From contig CANNBH010000001.1 of assembly GCA_947502815.1 (NCBI GenBank), positions 2,328,818-2,392,817 of the forward strand: DNA of 64,000 nt, in the 5' to 3' direction. The translations under genes and the position numbers were made by a program. Shown in pieces: positions 43,592 through 51,099 of this stretch. Under the pieces are notes generated by a model that searched no databases, was not told where the DNA came from, and saw nothing but the letters and a program-made list of their open reading frames with translations. Position 1 is the first letter of the stretch. Every line of letters starts with the position of its first letter. The stretch comes from an uncultured Erythrobacter sp. GTDB taxonomy: Bacteria > Pseudomonadota > Alphaproteobacteria > Sphingomonadales > Sphingomonadaceae.

Positions 43592-44347
43592 ATGAAAACA
43601 GGCACAATCTTTCTTGTCGGTGCAGGCCCCGGCGATCCTGACTTGCTCACGCTGCGCGCTGCGCGCCTGATAGAGCGGGCCAGCGTGGTCGTCCATGACG
43701 GTCTGGTCAGCGACGAAATCCTTGGCATGGCGCGCTCTGATGCCCGGTTGATCAGCGTGGCAAAACGGCGCGCGCGGCACACCTTGCCGCAGGAAGAGAT
43801 CAATTTGCTGTTGGTGCGCGAAGCCTTGGCGGGACATGATGTTGTTCGGTTGAAGGGCGGCGATCCGCTCATTTTTGGGCGCGGCGGCGAAGAGGCGGAA
43901 TTGGCACGCGAACACGGCGTGCCGGTTGAAATCGTTCCCGGCGTCTCAGCCGCAAACGGCGCAGCAGCAGCGGCACAAATTCCCCTGACTCACCGCGATG
44001 CCGCCAGCATTGTAAGCTTTGTCGCAGGCCAATGCAAAGGCCTCTCCGATCAGGACTGGTCGGGATTGGCTGGAAAGGGTCGCACGCTGGTTATCTACAT
44101 GGGCGTCAAAACCGCACCTCAGATCGCGGAGAAGCTGATGGAGGATGGCCTGACACCCGACATGCCACTGGCCGTGATCGAAAACGCGGCGCGTCCAGAA
44201 ATGCGGGTCGTGCGCGGGTTGCTCGCCGGATTGCCGCAACTGGTGGAACGCGAAGCGATCAAGAGCCCTGCCCTGATCGTGATCGGCGAGGTCACCGCGC
44301 GAGACAGCGAAACACTCACCCAAACCGTGCTGGAGGCGGCGCAATGA
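43592..44347 (+). CDS. cobA: Uroporphyrinogen-III C-methyltransferase
   Basis: Transfers two methyl groups from SAM to uroporphyrinogen III to give precorrin-2, the branch point to siroheme and cobalamin. The 251-residue SUMT has IFLVGAGPGDPDLLTLRAAR at the N-terminus, VVRLKGGDPLIFGRGGEEAE near residue 83, and VPVEIVPGVSAANGAAA. It is not fused to a dehydrogenase domain; that partner is probably the protein at 8949. Its stop overlaps the DUF2849 start (ATGA). Confidence 0.95.
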   Translation: MKTGTIFLVGAGPGDPDLLTLRAARLIERASVVVHDGLVSDEILGMARSDARLISVAKRRARHTLPQEEINLLLVREALAGHDVVRLKGGDPLIFGRGGEEAELAREHGVPVEIVPGVSAANGAAAAAQIPLTHRDAASIVSFVAGQCKGLSDQDWSGLAGKGRTLVIYMGVKTAPQIAEKLMEDGLTPDMPLAVIENAARPEMRVVRGLLAGLPQLVEREAIKSPALIVIGEVTARDSETLTQTVLEAAQ

Positions 44348-44643
44348 AAGTCCTGACAGGCAATGATCTAAAGACAGGCGACGTCATCTGGTGGACCGGC
44401 TCTGGCTGGTCGCGCCGGGTTGATGATGCCGCCGATGCGGGGGACCGCGCTGACGAAATCCTCGCCACCGAAGAGGCCGCCCGCAGGGTCAATGTGCCCT
44501 ATGTGATTGAGGCAAGCCGCGAAGAAGACGGCAGCGTCCGCCCTGCCCATATCAAAGACCGCGTGCGCGCGCTCGGCCCAACTGTTCGGCCGGACCTCAC
44601 GCTGAAACCCCAAGATCCCGAAGCCATTGACTGGGTAATCTGA
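44344..44643 (+). CDS. DUF2849 protein of the sulfite reductase operon
   Basis: A 99-residue protein. Its sequence (MKVLTGNDLKTGDVIWWTGS, PYVIEASREEDGSVRPAHIKDRVRALGPT) fits the DUF2849 family, which commonly sits between the SUMT and sulfite reductase genes in alphaproteobacteria. The role is not established; an accessory role in sulfite reduction is inferred from conserved context. It overlaps cobA by 4 bases; cysI begins one base after its stop. Confidence 0.85.
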   Translation: MKVLTGNDLKTGDVIWWTGSGWSRRVDDAADAGDRADEILATEEAARRVNVPYVIEASREEDGSVRPAHIKDRVRALGPTVRPDLTLKPQDPEAIDWVI

Positions 44644-44644
44644 C

Positions 44645-46273
44645 ATGTACAAATACGATTCATATGACCAACAAATGGTCGATGCCCGCGTTGAGGAATT
44701 CCGCGATCAGGCACGCCGCCGGCTCGAAGGGAAACTGACCGAAGATCAGTTCAAACCGCTGCGCCTGATGAACGGGCTTTATCTGCAATTGCACGCCTAT
44801 ATGCTGCGGGTCGCCATTCCTTATGGGACGCTGAATTCCGCGCAAATGACAGCTCTGGGCGATATCGCGGACAAGTATGACCGCGGCTATGGCCACTTCA
44901 CCACGCGCCAAAACTTGCAATACAATTGGATCAAGCTGGAGGATGCCGCCGACATTTTGGCCGACCTAGCCAAGGTTGAAATGCACGCGATCCAGACCAG
45001 CGGGAACTGCATCCGCAACATTTCGTCTGACCATTTTGCTGGCGCCGCGCATGACGAATTGGTTGATCCTCGCCCCTACGCAGAATTGCTGCGCCAATGG
45101 TCGAGCTTCCACCCAGAATTCACCTATCTGCCGCGCAAGTTCAAAATCGCTGTCATTGCGGCGGAGAAGGACCGCGCGGCGATGCGGCTGCACGATATTG
45201 GCATTCAAATCGTTGAAAAAGACGGTAAGATCGGCGCGGCGTTCTATGTTGGCGGCGGCATGGGCCGCACACCGATGATTGCGCCAATGATCCGCGACTT
45301 TGTGCCGCTGGATCAGCTGATCACCTATGCCGAGGCATGCCTGCGCGTTTACAACCGCTATGGCCGGCGCGACAACAAGTATAAGGCGCGCATCAAAATC
45401 CTCGTCCATGAATTGGGCAAGGATGAATACACCCGGCAGGTCGAGGAAGAATACGCTCATATGCAGCAGCAAGGGGTTGAACCGCCGCGTGAAGAGTTGG
45501 AGCGGATCAAACCCTTCTTTGCCGATCCTGCATTTGAAGTTGGCGCGAAAAGCGTTGACCGTTCCGATCCCGATTTCGCCCTTTGGGTCGATCGCAACAC
45601 CCACCGGCACAAGCATGACAGCTATGTCAGCGCGGTCATCTCCCTGAAACCGGTTGGCGGCATTCCGGGCGATGCGACGGGTGAGCAAATCCGGATAATG
45701 GCGCGCCTGGCCCAGCAATACAGCTTTGACGAATTGCGCATCATGCACACGCAAAATGTGGTTCTGCCGCATGTGAAGATCGAAGACCTCCATGCGCTTT
45801 GGACCGCGCTTGACGCTGCGGACCTTGGCGCGCCGAATATGGATTCAATCGAAGACATGATCGCATGCCCCGGCCTTGATTACTGTGCCCTGGCCAACGC
45901 CCGTTCGATCCCGCTGGCTCAGCGGATTTCGGAGAAGTTTGACGCGTCAGGCAAGACTGAGAAACTGGGCGAATTGAAGCTTAAAATTTCGGGCTGTATC
46001 AACGCCTGCGGCCACCACCATGCGGGCCATATCGGCATCCTTGGTGTCGACCGCAAAGGGGTTGAAAATTACCAGCTTTCCCTCGGCGGAAGCGAGGCAG
46101 AAGACACCAGTCTCGCCAAGATCACCGGTCCCGGATTTACCGAGGACGGCGTGATCGAAGCGGTTGAGAAAGTGACCGATGTCTATCTCGATGTCCGCGA
46201 GGATGGGGAGCGTTTCCTCGACACGTATCGGCGCATCGGAATGGCCCCGTTTAAGGAGGCGCTTTATGACTGA
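44645..46273 (+). CDS. cysI: Siroheme/[4Fe-4S] sulfite (or nitrite) reductase
   Basis: Six-electron reduction of sulfite to sulfide. The 542-residue protein has the duplicated ferredoxin-like halves of the family. QTSGNCIRNISSDHFAGAA near residue 116 binds siroheme. The cluster ligands appear as CPGLDYC (C-x5-C, near 408) and CINAC (C-x3-C, near 450), followed by GHHHAGHIGILGVDRKG. There is no flavoprotein CysJ gene, so ferredoxin is a likely donor. The operon with cysH favours sulfite over nitrite. It overlaps the DUF934 gene by 8 bases. Confidence 0.93.
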   Translation: MYKYDSYDQQMVDARVEEFRDQARRRLEGKLTEDQFKPLRLMNGLYLQLHAYMLRVAIPYGTLNSAQMTALGDIADKYDRGYGHFTTRQNLQYNWIKLEDAADILADLAKVEMHAIQTSGNCIRNISSDHFAGAAHDELVDPRPYAELLRQWSSFHPEFTYLPRKFKIAVIAAEKDRAAMRLHDIGIQIVEKDGKIGAAFYVGGGMGRTPMIAPMIRDFVPLDQLITYAEACLRVYNRYGRRDNKYKARIKILVHELGKDEYTRQVEEEYAHMQQQGVEPPREELERIKPFFADPAFEVGAKSVDRSDPDFALWVDRNTHRHKHDSYVSAVISLKPVGGIPGDATGEQIRIMARLAQQYSFDELRIMHTQNVVLPHVKIEDLHALWTALDAADLGAPNMDSIEDMIACPGLDYCALANARSIPLAQRISEKFDASGKTEKLGELKLKISGCINACGHHHAGHIGILGVDRKGVENYQLSLGGSEAEDTSLAKITGPGFTEDGVIEAVEKVTDVYLDVREDGERFLDTYRRIGMAPFKEALYD

Positions 46274-46715
46274 TTTGGGCACCTCCCCTGACGAAGTGCA
46301 GTTTCGTTTCCGCGATGATGAACCGGCCGATCACGGCACTGTCACAGCTGATGCATGCTGCGATCAAACCAACGCCACCGCCGTTCGGATTGAACCGGGC
46401 GATGATGCGCGCACGCTTTTGCCTTTCCTCGACCGGCTGGCTCTAATCGAAGTCAACTTTCCAAGCTTTGGCGATGGGCGCGGCTATTCCTCCGCACGCA
46501 TTTTGCGCGAAGCCGGATACACCGGCGAACTGCGCGCGGTTGGCGATCTGGGCATCGATCAATTGAGCCACATGCGCCGCTGCGGCTTTGATGCCTTTGC
46601 GCCCGACAAACCCCTTGATGCAGAAGACGCCGAACGCGCCTTTTCGACTTGGGACAATGTCTACCAGCGGACCACTGATGGTCGCCGCACCATTCCGGAG
46701 TTGCGCCATGAATGA
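46266..46715 (+). CDS. DUF934 protein of the sulfite reductase operon
   Basis: A 149-residue protein. ALIEVNFPSFGDGRGYSSARILRE and LGIDQLSHMRRCGFDAFAP are hallmarks of DUF934, which is associated with sulfite reduction genes in many proteobacteria. A precise biochemical role is not known. ATG 46266 lies within the end of cysI, and its own stop lies within the cysH start region (8-base overlaps at both ends), so tight co-translation is likely. Confidence 0.88.
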   Translation: MTDLGTSPDEVQFRFRDDEPADHGTVTADACCDQTNATAVRIEPGDDARTLLPFLDRLALIEVNFPSFGDGRGYSSARILREAGYTGELRAVGDLGIDQLSHMRRCGFDAFAPDKPLDAEDAERAFSTWDNVYQRTTDGRRTIPELRHE

Positions 46716-47466
46716 AGCCCGTCAAATTGACCGCATCGAGGCGGCTCCGCGCTTTACTGAACACGACGCCGTGCGCCTCAACCGCATGTTCCGCGGCGCA
46801 TCAACAACAGAGATGCTCGAAGGCGTTCTCCAAGGCAATCTGGCGGGCGACATCGCCATCGTCTCCAGCTTTGGTGCAGAAAGCGCCGTGTTGCTGCACC
46901 TGATTGCGGCGGTCGACAAAACCGTGCCGGTCCTGTTCCTCGACACCGGCAAACATTTTGCTGAAACTCTACAATATCGTGACGATTTGATCGCGCGGTT
47001 GGGCTTTACTGATGTGCGGATCCTGACGCCTGAGCAGGCTGACCTATTCAAGAAGGATGAAACGGGCCTGCGATGGTCTTACGATCCCGATGGTTGCTGC
47101 GAAATCCGCAAGGTTAAACCCTTGGCTAAGGCGCTAGAAACAATTGACGCCAGCTTTACCGGCCGCAAAGCGTTCCAATCATCAACCCGCGCCAATTTGC
47201 CCCGGTTCGAAGTGGACACATCGGACGCGCAAGGGCGTTTGAAGATCAACCCGCTGATCGATTGGAGCGCGGCAGACATCGCGGCATATTTCGAAGAGCA
47301 TGACCTTCCCCGTCACCCGCTGGTGGCCAAAGGTTTTCCGTCGATTGGATGCGAACCGTGCACCCACAAGGTCGCGCCGGGCGAAGATCCCCGGTCGGGC
47401 CGCTGGAAAGGCTGGGACAAAACCGAATGCGGCATCCACAAGCCGGGCGAAGAACCATTCCTTTAA
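46708..47466 (+). CDS. cysH: Iron-sulfur APS/PAPS reductase
   Basis: Reduces activated sulfate to sulfite. The 252-residue protein has a PP-loop-like core (AIVSSFGAESAVLLHLIA near residue 50) and VPVLFLDTGKHFAETL. Cys pairs in CCEIRKVKPL and SIGCEPCTHKV are the [4Fe-4S] ligands typical of plant-type/assimilatory APS reductases, and KTECGIH near the C-terminus carries the catalytic Cys. E. coli-type PAPS reductase lacks the cluster pairs, so APS is a likely substrate. Sulfate adenylyltransferase is not in the window. It ends with a 4-base overlap of the convergent lipoprotein gene. Confidence 0.93.
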   Translation: MNEARQIDRIEAAPRFTEHDAVRLNRMFRGASTTEMLEGVLQGNLAGDIAIVSSFGAESAVLLHLIAAVDKTVPVLFLDTGKHFAETLQYRDDLIARLGFTDVRILTPEQADLFKKDETGLRWSYDPDGCCEIRKVKPLAKALETIDASFTGRKAFQSSTRANLPRFEVDTSDAQGRLKINPLIDWSAADIAAYFEEHDLPRHPLVAKGFPSIGCEPCTHKVAPGEDPRSGRWKGWDKTECGIHKPGEEPFL

Positions 47467-47885
47467 GGGGTGACCTGGTTCTCTAAGCGTTCGATTGTCG
47501 CCGTCTCATCGGTTTGAGAATTGGTGGAAACCCATGTGCCGTCATCGCTGATCTCTTCGAGATAGCAAATTTCCTCGGCGCCATCAGAATTGGCAAGAAA
47601 GCACAGTTCCGATTGAGATTTCTGCGTCCATTTGCCCTCTTCAATCGTGCTGCCTGCTTCGTCGGCAAAAACATAAGTGCCATCCTCAAGAAGCTCTTCG
47701 ATCAGCACGACGCCGTTTTGGTCAACCGCGCGGTATGATCCGACAGACGGCGAACCATCAGCAGCGACAGCCTCTAAAGCTGTGGTTTCTGAAGCGACAG
47801 TTTCAGAAGAGGCATCCGGTTCGGTCGCATTCCCGCATGCAGCAAGGCTGATTACGGCGGCAGCAAGCAGAGCGGTCTTCATCAT
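47463..47885 (-). CDS. Small periplasmic lipoprotein, function unknown
   Basis: A 140-residue predicted lipoprotein. MMKTALLAAAVISLAACGN gives a signal and lipobox with Cys near residue 18. A Thr/Ser/Glu-rich linker leads to an acidic domain (about residues 48-140) with a repeated GxYxxxDxxG-like turn pattern (GSYRAVDQNGVVLIEELLEDG). It has two further Cys, in ELCFLAN and EICYLEE, that could form a disulfide. ATG 47885 has TAGGA upstream. I do not recognise a family. Confidence 0.7.
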   Translation of the reverse strand: MMKTALLAAAVISLAACGNATEPDASSETVASETTALEAVAADGSPSVGSYRAVDQNGVVLIEELLEDGTYVFADEAGSTIEEGKWTQKSQSELCFLANSDGAEEICYLEEISDDGTWVSTNSQTDETATIERLENQVTP

Positions 47886-47953
47886 GATTTTTCCTAATAA
47901 AGCGATGCCGAGCAAATTCGATATTCGGCCAAGTTTAGACAGCAATGGCGGAG

Positions 47954-48859
47954 TTAAAGCCAGCCCTCTTGGTCATACCACTGCGCAGTTGCCTTAAGCC
48001 CCTCATCGCCGCCAATTTGCGGCTGCCAAACATCCGTTGGCACCGCGCGGTCAAAGCGGGCAACCCAGTTGGGGTGGAGCATGTAGCCGACCCGATCTGC
48101 TGTCAGCTTTGCCTTATCCCCTCGCAGCAATTTATCGACTTTGGCCGCCAGTTTCAGCACATCTTTAGGCAGGTTCACCGCCAAGACAGAACGCCTACCT
48201 ACCGCGCGGCCAATCGCCTTGCCCAATTCCTTGTGCGAATACCCGCCGACCCGTCCATCATCGGGTTCATAGATCGATTTGAGCGCCGATTTCCCCGCAA
48301 GCGCAACCAGCAGCCGGGCCAGATCATAGACGTGAATGATCGACGTCGCGCCTTTGGGCGGCAGAGGGACGAGCCCGAACTGGGCAGAGCGAAACAATTC
48401 AAACATATCATCGTCACGCGGGCCATAGACGGCAGGCGGGCGGACAATTGTCCAATCGAGGCGGCTGTCCTGCACCAAGGCCTCCGCACGCGCCTTTGAC
48501 GCGCCATAGGCCGACAATTTCGGCTCCCGCGCAGACAGCGAAGAGACGAACACGAAACGCTTGACCTTCTCCGCTTTGGCTGCGGCGATCACGCCGGCAG
48601 TGCCCGTGACATTGGCAGTTTCAAATTCGGCAGTATCGGGCGTGTTGGTAAGGCCCGCGATGTGGATCACCGCATCGCTTCCCTTAATCAGTGACGCCAA
48701 GGCGGCATCATCGGACAATGTCCCTTGGACCCATTCGACGTGCTGACAGGCCGCTTGCTGTTTGCGGGTGAGAGCGCTGCAATCATGCCCCTGCGCGGCC
48801 GCACAATCGAGCACCGCGCTGCCCACAAAGCCTGTGCCGCCTGTGATCGCCAACTGCAT
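47954..48859 (-). CDS. NAD-dependent epimerase/dehydratase (extended SDR)
   Basis: A 301-residue protein. LAITGGTGFVGSAVLD at the N-terminus is the NAD(P) motif (TGGTGFVG), VIHIAGLTNTPD the NAG-type block, and YGASKARAEALV the active-site Tyr-x3-Lys near residues 137-148. It is nearest to the atypical or extended SDRs related to NAD(P)H-dependent sugar epimerases and complex I assembly proteins. The substrate is unknown. It lies just downstream of proB on the same strand (3 bases). Confidence 0.82.
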   Translation of the reverse strand: MQLAITGGTGFVGSAVLDCAAAQGHDCSALTRKQQAACQHVEWVQGTLSDDAALASLIKGSDAVIHIAGLTNTPDTAEFETANVTGTAGVIAAAKAEKVKRFVFVSSLSAREPKLSAYGASKARAEALVQDSRLDWTIVRPPAVYGPRDDDMFELFRSAQFGLVPLPPKGATSIIHVYDLARLLVALAGKSALKSIYEPDDGRVGGYSHKELGKAIGRAVGRRSVLAVNLPKDVLKLAAKVDKLLRGDKAKLTADRVGYMLHPNWVARFDRAVPTDVWQPQIGGDEGLKATAQWYDQEGWL

Positions 48860-48862
48860 GAC

Positions 48863-49984
48863 TTACCCCCGAACCATATGGTCACGGTGGACAACAGCGG
48901 CGCGCGGAGCATAGCCCAGCCGCGCTTCTTGTTCGGCCTGTTTTAAGCCCGCAATCGCACGGCATTCCTCGGCGCTGTATTCGACCAGCCCTTGCCCCAA
49001 TCGTTCGCCCTTGGGCCCGTGCAGACTGACCAAGGCCCCGCGTGCAAATTCGCCCTCCACTTCGGTCAGGCCTGCCGCAAGCAAGCTTGCCCCATCGCTC
49101 AAAGCATCGACACAGCCAGCGTCCACGCTCAGAACCCCTTCGGGCGCGAGCCTTCCGCCCAGCCATGCCTTGCGTGCGTTATCGCTGCGCACTGGCACAA
49201 ACACGGTGCCGCAATTGTCGGCTACGGCCTTTGTAATTGGGCGATCGTGGGTGCCGTTGATAATCGCGAGTGTGATACCCGCCCGCTCAGCAATGCGCGC
49301 CGCCTGAAGCTTGGCCAGCATGCCGCCCGAACCCATGCCGGAAGATGACCCCTCACCCGCCATCGCAATGACTTCAGGGGTCACGCCTTCCACCCGGTCA
49401 ATCAATGTCGCATCGGGCGATGCCGGGTCCCGGTCAAACAGACCATCAACGTCCGACAACAGCATCACCGCATCCGCATTCGCCGCCTGCGCAACGCGCG
49501 CGGCCAGTCGGTCATTGTCGCCAAAGCGGATTTCTTCGGTGGCGACGCTGTCGTTCTCATTCACCACCGGAACCACACCCGTCTCGAGCAAACGTTCCAG
49601 CGTGGCGGCGGCGTTGAGGTAACGTTTGCGCTCTTCCAAATCGTCCAGCGTCACCAGCATTTGAGCGGAGATAAGGTCGTGCTGTGCCAAGGCTGTGCCC
49701 CACAATTGCGCCAAAGACACCTGCCCCACAGAGGCCGCCGCTTGAGCATCGGCAAGGCTGACGCGCCCGCCGCGCGGCAAACCAAGCCGTGCCGCACCCA
49801 GCGCAATCGCACCAGAGGACACCACGATCACCTCTGTCCCGTTGGCGCGCAGACCAGCGATCTCGTCCGCTAGAGAATGGAGCCGCGTAAGGGCAGGCTC
49901 TCCATCTTCGACAAGCAGAGCGCTGCCGATTTTGATGACCAGCCGCGATGCCGTAACCATTGCTGCGAGAGTGTCGTAAGCCAT
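48863..49984 (-). CDS. proB: Glutamate 5-kinase
   Basis: Phosphorylates glutamate for proline synthesis. The 373 residues comprise the amino acid kinase fold (RLVIKIGSALLVEDGEPAL, VIVVSSGAIALGAARLGL, VPVVNENDSVATEEIRFGDND) and a C-terminal PUA domain (from about residue 280, GVLSVDAGCVDALSDGASLL). The start may be ATG 49984 or ATG 49960; neither has a clear ribosome binding site. It follows obgE with 4 bases between, as in many proteobacteria. proC is at 55580; proA is not here. Confidence 0.95.
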   Translation of the reverse strand: MAYDTLAAMVTASRLVIKIGSALLVEDGEPALTRLHSLADEIAGLRANGTEVIVVSSGAIALGAARLGLPRGGRVSLADAQAAASVGQVSLAQLWGTALAQHDLISAQMLVTLDDLEERKRYLNAAATLERLLETGVVPVVNENDSVATEEIRFGDNDRLAARVAQAANADAVMLLSDVDGLFDRDPASPDATLIDRVEGVTPEVIAMAGEGSSSGMGSGGMLAKLQAARIAERAGITLAIINGTHDRPITKAVADNCGTVFVPVRSDNARKAWLGGRLAPEGVLSVDAGCVDALSDGASLLAAGLTEVEGEFARGALVSLHGPKGERLGQGLVEYSAEECRAIAGLKQAEQEARLGYAPRAAVVHRDHMVRG

Positions 49985-49988
49985 CGCG

Positions 49989-51047
49989 TCAAATAGGGGA
50001 CCAGTTGTTGCCGTCCTCGTCTTCTTCTTCGACTTCGCCGGCGTTGGTTTCTGTTGCAGTGCGATCGGGCAGATAGCCTAGAACAGCGTCCATCAAGGCC
50101 TCAATCCCAGCGCCGCTGGCCCCGGATACGTTAAAGACTTTGTCCGCGCCCGCCGCGATCAATTCATCGGCAAAGGCTTTGCTCAGCTCATCATCGGCCA
50201 AATCAACTTTGTTCAGCGCAACCAATTGCGGTTTGTCTTCGAGCCCAGCTCCGTAAGCGAGCAGCTCTTCTTGAACGACGCGCATGGCCTCGACCGGGTC
50301 ATCACCGGCGATATCGATCAGATGGATCAGCACCCGGCAGCGTTCAATGTGGCCAAGGAAGCGGTCACCGATCCCAGCGCCATCGGCGGCGCCTTCGATA
50401 AGGCCGGGAATATCGGCAAGCACGAATTCGCGCGCTTTGTGCCGCACCACGCCCAGTTTCGGCACCAGCGTTGTGAAGGCGTAATCGCCGACTTTCGCCT
50501 GGGCGTTAGAAACAGCGTTGATAAAGGTCGATTTGCCTGCATTGGGCAGGCCAACTAGGCCCACATCCGCAAGCAATTTCAGCCTTAGCCAGACCCACAA
50601 TTCTTCGCCCATTTCGCCGGGTTGATGTTGGCGCGGGGCACGATTGGTAGAACTTTTGTAAGAGGCGTTGCCGCGTCCGCCGATCCCGCCGCGAAGAAAG
50701 ACGATCTCTTGTCCCACTTCGGTAAAATCAGCGAGGACCTCCTCTTTGTCCTCAGAAAGGACCTGCGTTCCCACTGGCACTTGGATCACAAGATCGGGAG
50801 CACCGGCACCTGTTTTATCCTTGCCCTGTCCGTGGCTGCCGCGTTTCGCCTTGAAATGTTGAGAATAGCGGAAATCGATCAGCGTGTTGAGCCCGGCCAC
50901 AGCCACAAGGATAACATCGCCGCCCTTGCCGCCATTGCCGCCGTCGGGACCGCCATATTCGATATACTTCTCACGCCGAAAGCCGACCGCTCCGGGTCCG
51001 CCTTGGCCTGATTTAAGATAGATTTTTGCCTGATCGAGGAAATGCAT
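49989..51047 (-). CDS. obgE: Ribosome-associated GTPase ObgE/CgtA
   Basis: An essential GTPase of 50S assembly and growth control. The 352 residues are: Gly-rich Obg fold (1-158, GGPDGGNGGKGGDVILVA), G domain (GLPNAGKSTFINAVS G1 near residue 166, DIPGLIEGAADGAGIG G3, ALNKVDL G4), and a short acidic C-terminal tail. The start ATG 51047 is preceded by AGGGGAAG but sits in the stem of a perfect 13-bp hairpin (51035-51071). The gene is downstream of the TonB receptor on the same strand (52-base gap). Confidence 0.96.
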   Translation of the reverse strand: MHFLDQAKIYLKSGQGGPGAVGFRREKYIEYGGPDGGNGGKGGDVILVAVAGLNTLIDFRYSQHFKAKRGSHGQGKDKTGAGAPDLVIQVPVGTQVLSEDKEEVLADFTEVGQEIVFLRGGIGGRGNASYKSSTNRAPRQHQPGEMGEELWVWLRLKLLADVGLVGLPNAGKSTFINAVSNAQAKVGDYAFTTLVPKLGVVRHKAREFVLADIPGLIEGAADGAGIGDRFLGHIERCRVLIHLIDIAGDDPVEAMRVVQEELLAYGAGLEDKPQLVALNKVDLADDELSKAFADELIAAGADKVFNVSGASGAGIEALMDAVLGYLPDRTATETNAGEVEEEDEDGNNWSPI

Positions 51048-51071
51048 GGGCTTCCCCTATGCATTTCCTCG
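51035..51071 (-). promoter_or_regulatory. Hairpin enclosing the obgE ribosome binding site and start codon
   Basis: On the minus strand CGAGGAAATGCAT pairs perfectly with ATGCATTTCCTCG, 13 bp, with the 11-base loop AGGGGAAGCCC. The 3' arm begins with the obgE ATG; the loop carries the purine-rich ribosome binding site. The 5' arm also has an ATG after GAGGAA, out of frame with obgE by 17 bases. Confidence 0.75.
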
Positions 51072-51099
51072 GCAGATTGCGAGTGTTTAGAGCGATCCG

